A DNA stretch of 64,000 bases, from assembly GCF_954871325.1 (NCBI RefSeq), contig NC_088779.1, positions 15,130,846 to 15,194,845 on the forward strand, in the 5' to 3' direction. Shown one piece after another: positions 55,142-64,000 of the stretch. This stretch comes from Gordionus sp. m RMFG-2023 (Eukaryota > Nematomorpha > Gordioida > Chordodea > Parachordodidae). Both the position numbers and the translations under genes were made by a program. Within the stretch, counting starts at the first letter, position 1; each line of letters begins with the position of its first letter. Below the pieces are notes generated by a model, which saw only the letters and a list, made by a program, of their open reading frames with translations, ran no database searches and was not told where the DNA came from.

Positions 55142-55183
55142 TAGTGTTGTTAAACGGCTTGAGCGAGCTGTTTAACAACAATA
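55142..55183. mobile_element. 42-bp minimal hAT insertion: two ends and nothing else
   Basis: The 42 bp start TAGTGTTGTTAAACGGCTTG and end AGCTGTTTAACAACAATA, an almost perfect inverted repeat with a central GAGC. They are flanked by a perfect 8-bp target duplication TTAAAATC (55134-55141 and 55184-55191). The ends belong to the GGCTCGATTTGAGC family. Confidence 0.88.
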
Positions 55184-55306
55184 TTAAAATCTAAAAATCA
55201 TTATTTTAGTTATATTTTGATAAATATGATAACGAGTCAATATTTTTAGTTCATTTCATTAATTTTTACAATAGAATCTAATTTAAGATTATACAAACTA
55301 TATTAG

Positions 55307-55757
55307 TAGTGTTTGCAAAAGTCCGGTCGGACGTCGGGCCGACGGTCCGGTCCAAGTCGGTCCCATCATGCTCTTGTGTCTAATGGGACGGTCCGGTTCC
55401 ACAACACGGTTCTGTGTTCCGGTCCGATTGAAGACCGATTAAAGAAAATAAAAGTTTACAATACTATGATTAAATTAAATTTATGGAAATGATTGAATAC
55501 ATAAATCCTAATATTAAAGTGTTCACTTATAATACCTTTCGAAAAAAAAAATTCTAAACAATTACTTAAGTAAAATGAGTCATGTTATATTCATACTAGC
55601 AAAATTGCCAGGAAAAACTTTTGTAGCTTAATAAAAAAAAATTATATGGGACCGACCGGACCGAACAGATAGTCACACGGTCCGGTCTCATTTGACTTAA
55701 CGGTCCATTATTCCGATCTTATTTTAGAAAAAAGGGACCGGACCATTGCAAACACTA
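55307..55757. mobile_element. hAT-type MITE with CGGTCCGGTC arrays
   Basis: 451 bp from TAGTGTTTGCAAAAGTCCGG to GGACCATTGCAAACACTA; flanks TATATTAG and TGTATAAG (6 of 8). The left side has GACGTCGGGCCGACGGTCCG and GGTCCGGTTCC, the right side GGGACCGACCGGACCG and CGGTCCGGTC. GGTCCGGACC-type palindromes dominate. No coding capacity. Confidence 0.85.
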
Positions 55758-56885
55758 TGTATAAGAGTATAATAAAAATTGTATCTATATCTAGATAAAT
55801 TTTCAGACGATGTATCCGTATCTAGATCCATTTAAAAAGTATCTATTAACAACTCTGATATAATTGATTATTGAGTAGGTATTTTATATTTAACATGTAT
55901 ATTTTATTTTATAGTGCTATATATATCGTTGTATATTTAATACAAGATATATATGTGCAATGAATATGATTTTAGATGATAAATTTAAAACAAAATATAT
56001 AAGTATGATGTCATACTATTATTTTTTTAAAAATGTAAATAGTTAGTTATAAAAATCATATAATTTGAAGAAACCATTTAAGGGAACAAATGAGGCCGTT
56101 ATAAATGAATGCCCACGAGGCCGTATCGTAACGAGTCCGCCCCCTGCCGGCGCGGTTTATATTTTTTAAATTATTAAGCCCGAACTAAATGATTTTTATA
56201 AAATAGGTCTCGGGCCGGGATGTTTAATATATTAACTTGTAGTTATAAAGAATATTTGAGCAACCTAATTTAGCTAGTATACTCATGTTCTGAATAAATT
56301 TTTTCACTCAAAATAGCGATTGCACACTATTTCTACATAATTATAATTTAACTTAAATCTGAATAAATTTTTTCACTCCAAATGGCGATGGTACACTATT
56401 TCTACATAATTATAATTTTAAAAATTATTAATCAAAAGTAAATTTTTGCTGAAAAGTCGGCTAGAGCAACTCCTGAGCCAACTCATATGGCTTATTGAGC
56501 CAGCTTGTATCTGAGTAAATTTTCTACTCTGAGTTCGGCTTAGCCCTTTTACAACACTAATATTTTATTAAGTAAAAACAAAGGTACAATAAGGTAAAAA
56601 AATATATTTAATTAAATCATTCGTTAAAAATTTTTATGCTAATTTTACGTATTTTATATATTAAAAAAAATTTACTTGATGATGTACTTATGCGATAGGT
56701 TTTGTTACAAAAAGTACATTTTCTATTCCCATTTCTCGGTGTATCCAAAATAATTTTTTTGACACAAGGATCATTGGAAGATTTCAGCGGAACCAAACTT
56801 TGATCTAATATCTTTTTAAAAAAAATATCATTTGTATGATTTATATATGGGTCAGGATTTAATGGTCACTTTAGCTAGCTGCAAT
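55758..56885. repeat. Giant hAT body with pieces of further elements
   Basis: 55785-55857 has TATCTAGATA-type motifs ending GTATCTATTAACAACTCTGA, a right end of the GTTGTTAA group. 56105-56160 has a GC-rich patch (CCCCCTGCCGGCGCGG). 56455-56570 has GGCTAGAGCAACTCCTGAGC to TTTACAACACTAA, another diverged right end. A 64-bp direct repeat with AATTTTTTCACTC is near 56288-56400. No coding signal. Confidence 0.4.
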
Positions 56886-57917
56886 TAGAAACCTTCATGG
56901 GTCGGGCCGGCCCACGGCATTATAAATTTTCTAGAGGGCCTGGGCCGGGCTTGGGTTCGTTGGAAATTTTTGCAATAGGGCTTGGGCCAAAATTTTTAAA
57001 TTCAAATTTAGCTTATTTTAAGGATATTTAATAGGACAAATATAACAAATCATTCTGATTTTATTAGTGTTATTTATCAAATTTCCTATACACCTTGAGA
57101 GAGTATATATTTTTTTAAATCGGAAATTGGTATAATTTTACTTAAATTAACACAACGGCCTGGGCACGAAACAGCGAAAAAAGAAACAGCGAAAATCAGG
57201 GAATATTCCCAAAAATGTTCCCAAAGATGACCAACATTTTCGATATGACATTTATTTTCCCAAGTTAGCGTCATATTCAAAGCAAAATCCCAACAGTAGC
57301 AGAAAATTTAAAAACAATTGTTAGACGTAGACAAATAGAATAGATATTCAAGTAAACTTTTTATAATATTTGAAAATAAAATTTAAATTAGAAAACTCAA
57401 AAAGGACATAATTTCATAAACTATAAAGGTTATGAATATATACATACACCATAAAAAATCATAAGTATGAAACATGATATATCTTGCAAATCAAATCAAG
57501 GTACATAGATATCATAATCAAATTATTGCAAAAAGATTTTCTTTTAGAGTTTTATATTTATTGTAATAAATGTAATTTAGATGCAACTTTAATTGAATTT
57601 TAAATATTCCTTTAAACAATTAATCAAATAAATCTATCCATACAATTACAATGTAAATATTCCATTCACTTTAAATTTACATATTATTTATAAATATTGT
57701 TGAGATGATATATTATTACTAAATAAAATATTTCAGCATAAGTTAAGTATACACAAAATAATTTTATGGGCTTGGGAAATTTTTTAAATATTATAGCGGG
57801 CTTGGTAATTTTTTTAAATATTAAAAACGGGCCGGGCCGGGTCTGGGCTTAAAATTTTTTTTTACGATTGGCCTGGGCCGGGCTTGGTCCTAAAATCTAG
57901 ACCCATAAAGGTCTCTA
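56886..57917. mobile_element. Element with GGGCCGGGCC-type ends
   Basis: 1032 bp from TAGAAACCTTCATGGGTCGG to GACCCATAAAGGTCTCTA, inverted ends, with subterminal GGGTCGGGCCGGCCC, GGGCCTGGGCCGGGC on the left and GGGCCGGGCCGGGTC, GGCCTGGGCCGGGC on the right. No target duplication seen. A 64-codon open frame at 57086-57280 (minus) has no recognised relatives. Confidence 0.65.
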
Positions 57918-58649
57918 ACTTAAATATAATTTTACCTGAAAATCTTCACCAAATTGAGAATGACTTGAATTTTCAAATGGGGAATCATATAAAAAAAGAT
58001 AGAATGTCAGATGGAGAGGAATCCATAATAAAAAGTAAAAAAATTTTTTTTAATTTATAAGAGTAAGGAAAAAATATTATATTTTAAAAGTAATAAAAAT
58101 ATTATATTTTTTGAAATAATTTTGAAGGGTTTCGTTTTGTTAAACCAAACCTTTAAATTAATAATACCCCCATGTGGGATTAAAAATAATTTTCTATATC
58201 ACCGATAATAAAATGACGGTTTATGGTATGGATAAAAAGGGAAGATTTGAAATGTAATTTTGTTATTTATTAAAAATAAGTCATAAAAAAATATAAATTG
58301 AATAAAATGATTATTTTATTGTTGACCATTTTTATTTAAAAGAAAGGAAAAAAAGAAATGTGTGTTTTGAGATAAATAGTTACAATAGGTCATATTGAAA
58401 AGTGATTTGGTTTTTGAAATTAAAATTATTAATTTTTACCATGTTGGTACAATAAGTTAAAGTATTTATTATAAATATATCATATTGAAAAGTGTTTTGG
58501 TTTTTGAAATTAAAATTAATGATTTTTACCATGTTGGTACAATAAGTTAGAGTATTTATTAAAATATATCATATTGAAAAGTGTTTTTGTTTTAAAATTA
58601 AAGTTAATAATTTTTACCATGTTGAATACAATATTTTAAGTCTTGATTT
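57918..58649. repeat. Spacer with a ~90-bp tandem repeat, three copies
   Basis: Units with CATATTGAAAAGTG..TTGG, ATTTTTACCATGTTGGTACA and AAGTATTTAT start near 58389, 58478 and 58567; the third is shorter. 57918-58388 is featureless. Confidence 0.7.
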
Positions 58650-60054
58650 CAATGGCGTACGCAGCGGGGGGGGGGGAGGATCAGTAGAAGAGTATATCTT
58701 AAATACAGATACATTTATAACCCAAATAAATGAATTTTTAATTCATCATGCAACACTTACTAATCTGCAAATATTACTTCCACAAAAGCCTTCCCAACCT
58801 TTTTTAGATGGTGATAGAAAAAAAAATATTTGTTAGATTTTTATTATGAAGATGTTAAAGTATCTTATGATGCCTTACTAGCTGAATAACTATGTTTATA
58901 AGATTAACTATGGTTGATATAGTACTAAAAAATGCTATGGATGCTCTGCATTATTTCAAACATATTTTAGATTAAATTCCCAATGTATTAAAAGGGTTTA
59001 TAAACTCTTCCCATTAATAAACTAATGAGAGAACATTCTCTTTTTTAAGAAGAATAACAGAGGCCTGTAGAAGTACCATTTGCCGGTCACGACCCGAATT
59101 TTTTTTAAAGATTTTTTAAGGCCCGGCAGGGTTTTATTTAAAAAATTTTCAGGCCCGGCCCGGCCTTTTTAAGAAATTTTTAGGCCCGACTTGGCTTTTT
59201 TTTAAAAATTTTTAGGCCCGGTCCGGCTTTTTTTAAAATAAAATTTTCAGGCCCGGTCCGGCCTTTTTAAAAAATTTTTTAGGCCCGACTTGGCTTTTTT
59301 TTAAAATTTTTTAGGCCCGGTCCGGCTTTTTTTAAAATAAAATTTTCAGACCCTGCCCGGCCTTTTTAAGAAATTTTTTAGGCCCGACTCGGCTTTTTTG
59401 TAAAAATTTTTAGGCCCGGTCCGGCTTTTTTTAAAATAAAATTTTCAGGCCTGCCCGGCTTTTAATAAAATTTTCAGGCCCAGCCAAGATTTTTTTAAAA
59501 TAAATTTTATTTATTTTTGATTTTTATAGCGAATAATAACGATTTCAAATATAGGCTGTTCTAAAAAATACAGCCCGGCTTGGGTGTTTTTTTAAAAATT
59601 TTCGGGCCCTGGTCGGGTATATTTAAAAAAATCAGGTCTCCGAAAAACATACCAAGAAGTACAACATCTGAAAGTAGATTTAAAGGTTTGATCTTTTGAA
59701 TATTCATAGGCATTTGACAACAAGCAAGAATGAGATAATTGAAAAATTAGCTCAATCTCAACGAAGATTGGATTTTACATTGTAAATATATAACATACAA
59801 AATGCAATTATTCCTAAGAAACTTTTTGTGTAAAGGCTCAAAAAATTCTAATTTCTATTTTGGGTCATTTAAGTGATTTTTTACATATAATTTTTTTATA
59901 ATTCACATTAATTTAAAATTGTGTATTAGAAATAGTTATTAGTCCTGATAAATTTATGCTTGATATTTTTAAAAAACAATAATATTTCTTCAAAAATTTT
60001 ATTATCCCCCCCCCCCCCCAAGACCGAATTCCCGCGTACGCGCCTGAGTCGATA
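58650..60054 (+). mobile_element. Deleted copy of the DUF4371-type hAT, with a nested repeat element
   Basis: Ends CAATGGCGTACGCAGCGGGG and CCCGCGTACGCGCCTG with G/C runs inside, matching 29921-32661 in opposite orientation. The remaining plus-strand coding pieces (HHATLTNLQILLPQKPSQPF, about 58742-58803; FCFHLKVDLKV.. region at 59660) correspond to the last third of that transposase only. The element at 59058-59642 interrupts it. Confidence 0.8.
59058..59642. mobile_element. CAGAGGCCTG element with about ten homogeneous AGGCCCGG units
   Basis: 585 bp from CAGAGGCCTGTAGAAGTACC to ATCAGGTCTCCG. Most of it is a tandem array of AGGCCCGGTCCGGCTTTTTT plus AAAATAAAATTTTC, alternating with AGGCCCGACTTGGC units, 30-65 bp each. 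The undisturbed counterpart of its insertion site is visible at 30505-30535 in the related hAT (AAGAAGATTAAAAACGAAG read inverted). Confidence 0.8.
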
Positions 60055-60154
60055 TATTTGGTATAATATGGGATTCAAATCATATTACTTATATATATAA
60101 GAGCAATAACTATTGTTCTAGTAATCGTCAGTTTAAGATTCTAAAAATATTAGC

Positions 60155-60295
60155 TATAGGGTTGTTAAACGGCTCGATTTGATCCGATTTTTATCACATC
60201 CAATATTTTAAGAAAAATATTGTCTAAATCTCTAGATTTTTCTGATAGATGTTTAAATTAAAGGTCAGCAACAGGCAAGTTATCTCATGCCAGCC
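60155..60295. mobile_element. Left part of a GGCTCGATTTGAGC-family MITE
   Basis: GGGTTGTTAAACGGCTCGAT at 60160, then TTGATCCGATTTTTATCAC, ATTGTCTAAATCTCTAGATT. The right end is missing. Confidence 0.5.
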
Positions 60296-60364
60296 TATGC
60301 CCTGCTATAAGAAATTATTTGAAATATTTTAACATCCTTACAATATATTTTTTTATCTATGTAA

Positions 60365-60865
60365 TTTAAAAAAATTCGAAAAAAAAATGACTATTTATTA
60401 TGACAATTGTCACTTTTCTAAGGTACATATTCACTGAAAATTTAATTTAACATGTTCATAACATATATTTTACCTATTTGCTTCAAAAAAATTCGAAAAA
60501 ACTTAAAAATGAAGATTATGACAATTGTCACTTTTCTAAGGTACATAATCACTGAAAATTTAATTTAACATATTTACAATATTTATTTTTACCTATTTGC
60601 TTCAAAAAAATTCGAAAAATTTAAAGATGACGATTATGACAATTGTCACTTTTCTAAGATTTAATTTAACAAGTTTACAATATTTATTTTTTACCTATTT
60701 GCTTCAAAAAAATTCGAAAAAACTTAAAGATGACGATTATGACAATTGTCACTTTTCTAAGGTACATATTCACTGAAAATTTAATTTAACATGTTTACAA
60801 TATTTATTTTTACCTATTTGCTTCAAAAAAATTTGGAAAAATTTAAAGATGACGATTATGACAAA
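60365..60865 (-). repeat. Inner ~118-bp array, right end of the giant hAT
   Basis: Five inverted units with ATGACGATTATGACAATTGT (or a close form) at about 60389, 60509, 60627, 60731 and 60850; one unit is shortened. Same consensus as 47973-48945. Confidence 0.93.
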
Positions 60866-60872
60866 TTTTAAC

Positions 60873-61320
60873 GCAAGCCGACCCATCAAGCCAACCCAAC
60901 AAGCCGACCCATCAAGCCGACCCATCAAGCCGACCCATCAAGCCGACCCATCAAGCCGACCCATCAAGCCGACCCATCAAGCCGACCCATCAAGCCGACC
61001 CATCAAGCCGACCCATCAAGCCGACCCATCAAGCCGACTCATCAAGCCGACCCATCAAGCCGACCCATCAAGCCGACCCAGTCAAGCCGACCCATCAAGC
61101 CGACCCATCAAGCCAACCCAGCAAGCCGACCCAGCAAGCCGACCACAAGCCGACCCAGCAAGCCAACCCAGCAAGCCGACCCAGCAAGCCGACCCAACAA
61201 GCCGACCCAGCAAGCCAACCCAGCAAGCCGACCCAGCAAGCCGACCCAGCGAGCAAACCCAACAAGCCGACCCAGCAAGCCAACCCAGCAAGCCGACCCA
61301 GCAAGCCGACCCAGTAGCCG
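60873..61320 (-). repeat. Outer 13-bp array, right end of the giant hAT
   Basis: About 34 copies of the 13-bp motif in reverse (AGCAAGCCGACCC form). The first half is homogeneous for CATCAAGCCGACC and the second half for CAGCAAGCCGACC, which points to recent local expansion of two variants. A 182-codon open frame across it is a by-product. Confidence 0.93.
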
Positions 61321-61478
61321 ACCAAATGGGTCAGCTCAACAGGCCCATTGGGTCGGGTTGGGTCGTGGTCAATTTTTCACCCCTGGCTCAGGGTTGAGCA
61401 GATTTCTACGACTTCGGCTCGGGTTGTGGGTCGTAAAAAACCAACCATTCAACAACACTAGTGGCTACGCCACTGCTT

Positions 61479-61691
61479 ATATTCGTAAGACACCTAAATT
61501 GAAAAAAATTGATTTAATTTAATTCGGGTATGTAGAATATGATTAATTTTATTAATAGAACAACATTTTCTAAATATATTATTTATTTTCCTAATTTGAT
61601 ACAATATGTTAACTAAATATTAATTAAACATATTAATATATATTTTCCTATATTCCTAGTTAATATTCTAATATATAAAACGTGTGATACG
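61479..61691 (+). promoter_or_regulatory. Probable COPA promoter / 5' UTR region
   Basis: The 213 bp between the transposon end (61478) and the COPA ATG must contain at least part of the promoter. No TATA box or initiator can be singled out in such AT-rich sequence. The call is from position only. Confidence 0.35.
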
Positions 61692-62524
<833 letters not shown>

Positions 62525-64000
62525 CAGGGCTGTTAACTAGTGGTCTGCATTGGGTGCGTTTTTGTACCATAAGCCTCCCTACCCAATATTTAAAAACCCG
62601 CCCACCTATAATTTTTTTAAAAAATATTCCCGCCCACCCATTGGTCTAAAATTTCTTACCCACCTTCCCGTTCTTTAGTCTAAAATTCCTTAACTGCCCT
62701 CCTGCTCATTAATCTAAAATTTTTTTACCTGCCCACTCATTATTTATAAAAATTTTTTAACCTAAGTTTGCTATAAAAAATGTAATTTGTTATAAGAACT
62801 CCAGCAATGCTAAATTCTTGTTCAGAAAAAGCACTAGTTGCTGGAATTGCCAATATTTTTATTGCTTATATTGATAGGTTTGGCAAATCTCTTCTCATTT
62901 TCACCAAAGTTTTAAATATACAAAAAGTAAAAGTTTTTATGATACCAAAAAAGGACATTTTAATTTTAGATATCCAAAAAAAAGTTCATAGAAGTTTTAG
63001 ATATCCAAAAAAAGGTCATAGAATTTTTTATTAATATTTACTTAAATGATCTAAATTTTTTAACACACCTGCCCATGGTTTAAATTTTTTAACCCACCCA
63101 CCCATCAGCCCATAGTTTAAAATAACCCACCTGCCCATTCTTAAAAATATTTTTGTTCGCCCACCTGTCTGACCATTTAAATGGGTGGGCAGGCCAAAAC
63201 CCCACCCAATGCAAACCTCCACTGTGAACCCTCTTTCTAAAAAAAGTTTCAGGTTGGGTTCAGTGAAATATCTTTGAATCAGGTTCAGGGTTTGTGGTGC
63301 ACCAAAATAAAGATTTATAAAATTTACAAAACTGAAACCAGTTTTTCTAAAATTTATTTTACTATATTTAGCATTCACCATAAAAATAATTTATAATTAT
63401 AATAATACAATACAATTTTAAAAAAATATTAAATTATTTTTCACCGATCTGAATAAATATTTTCTACCAAAATTAAGTTTAGTCAAAAGATTTCAAATAC
63501 TGTCTATTATTCACAGGGTAGGCAGGGAAGACCAGAGCTGGTTGGATCAATTTCTGCCACAATTACAAAATACTAAATGATAGTTCAAATCCTTACCTAT
63601 AAATTATACATCGACATAATTTAATATAGTATACTTTTTTCTCAAAATTGTGGCATTTCTTTTTGTTTGCAATAAGAGAATTTTATAAAAATTTATTATC
63701 AAAAAATGCTTATCAAGTCAATACTAAATCCCTCAATTAAAGCATATTTTGTCAAAGAATAAATATAAATGATTTCCGAGGACTAATTATCTGTTTGGCT
63801 TAATGTTTTAAATAAGACTTTTCTAGGGCCTTGCAAATTTATATTATTTTAGCCAAAGCTCCAAAATTTTTATTTATTTTTATGCCAAGCCTAGCTATTA
63901 TTATAATTAAAAAAATGTTTTTAATTCTTATTTATTAAAAAAAATATGAGTCTGAGATTAGGACAATGCAATTAAAATTTTATAAATTAATATTTTTTGA
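62525..64000. mobile_element. Possible hAT end CAGGGCTGT.AAC, interrupted by a younger MITE
   Basis: CAGGGCTGTTAAC at 62525-62537, continued after the insertion as CTGTGAACCCTC (63222), would read CAGGGCTGTGAACCC, a common hAT terminus. GGTTGGGTTCAG and AGGTTCAGGGTTTG motifs follow at 63253-63292. The right end is not in the window; 63400-64000 shows nothing else. Confidence 0.4.
62538..63221. mobile_element. MITE with TAGTGGTCTGCATTGGG ends in COPA intron 3
   Basis: 684 bp; ends TAGTGGTCTGCATTGGG and CCCAATGCAAACCTCCA (14 of 17 match when inverted). Flanks CTGTTAAC (62530-62537) and CTGTGAAC (63222-63229), 7 of 8. Subterminal CCCGCCCACC and CCCACCCACCCA blocks lie on both sides, the GGCGGG motif of this family. 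The 75-codon open frame at 62807-63034 is not recognised. Confidence 0.75.

Larger units (their letters stand above)
47624..61460 (-). mobile_element. Giant 13.8-kb hAT transposon with two-tier terminal arrays
   Basis: Begins TAGTGTTGTTAAATTGCTGG and ends ATTCAACAACACTA; perfect 8-bp target duplication GTGGCTAC (47616-47623 and 61461-61468). From each end inward: a ~150-bp GC-rich unique part, an array of the 13-bp motif GGGTCGGCTTGCT (left about 15 copies, right about 34 in reverse), the junction TTGCGTTAAAATTTGTCATA, then an array of ~118-bp units (left about 9, right about 5). A BED-type hAT transposase lies on the minus strand near the left end. At least eight younger or foreign elements occupy 52.4-60.3 kb; without the complete ones listed here the element would be about 9.3 kb. 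Confidence 0.93.
47556..61478. mobile_element. Terminal ~80 bp of an older hAT, split by the 13.8-kb element
   Basis: Joining 47556-47623 to 61469-61478 across the insertion gives a hAT-like right end: a GGGGGAATCGGGAGGGGAG patch, then CTCCACAGTGGCTACGCCACTG ending at 61478 (read inverted, CAGTGGCGTAGCCAC, a common hAT terminus). The giant element lies 10 bp from this end. The older element's other end was not found. Confidence 0.45.

Noticed and set aside
60849-61397. 182-codon open frame rich in RPIKPTQQADP-type repeats
   Set aside because: It is the translation of the 13-bp transposon-end array; three frames and both strands are open because of the period, and the left array gives the same kind of frames.
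47556-61478. Treating the 13-bp/118-bp arrays at 48 kb and 61 kb as two independent satellites
   Set aside because: They are inverted copies with the same outer-inner order and share the 8-bp flank GTGGCTAC, so they are the two ends of one insertion.

Overview
The window is AT-rich invertebrate-type animal DNA (roughly three-quarters A+T by eye) that holds two host genes on the plus strand inside a dense, layered set of transposable elements. Animal origin follows from the gene content: the 3' three-quarters of a sodium-leak channel gene (NALCN; about 29 exons, 3563-34097) and the first three exons of a coatomer alpha gene (COPA; 61692-62005, continuing off the right edge). Host introns fall into two classes, minimal ones of about 39-66 bp and long ones packed with transposons. 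I cannot place the species more closely.

Layout. 1-3500: a transposon with ~187-bp inverted arms that carries an uncharacterised transposon-type protein, a hAT remnant and short hAT-type MITEs. 3563-34097: NALCN. The exons give domain II from S2 on, the II-III linker, domains III and IV and the tail; the pore residues seen are E (II), K (III) and E (IV), the NALCN pattern. Its introns hold LINE pieces, a fold-back hAT derivative (17529-18721), a TTAA-flanked piggyBac (25982-28769) with a LINE and a SINE inside it, and a degraded DUF4371-type hAT (29921-32661). 34.1-47.6 kb: a hAT inside a hAT, both with exact 8-bp target duplications, MITEs, a fossil Gypsy fragment, and a 2.5-kb satellite field with a perfect 16-bp palindrome in most units.

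47624-61460 is the most striking object: one 13.8-kb hAT insertion with a perfect 8-bp target duplication (GTGGCTAC). Each end has two tiers, an outer array of a 13-bp GC-rich motif and an inner array of ~118-bp units centred on the palindrome TGACAATTGTCA. Its BED-type hAT transposase (minus strand, 50161-52147) is nearly intact and uses a 45-bp intron like those of the host. At least eight later elements landed in it. The fold-back element at 17.5 kb shares the 118-bp module but has a different outer motif (TTAGTCGACTAA), so the ends look modular. Several other families here share the terminus TAGTGTTGTTAA, each with its own, mostly palindromic, subterminal motif. The right end of the giant element stops 231 bp before the COPA start codon.

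Protein family assignments rest on remembered family sequences, not on a search.
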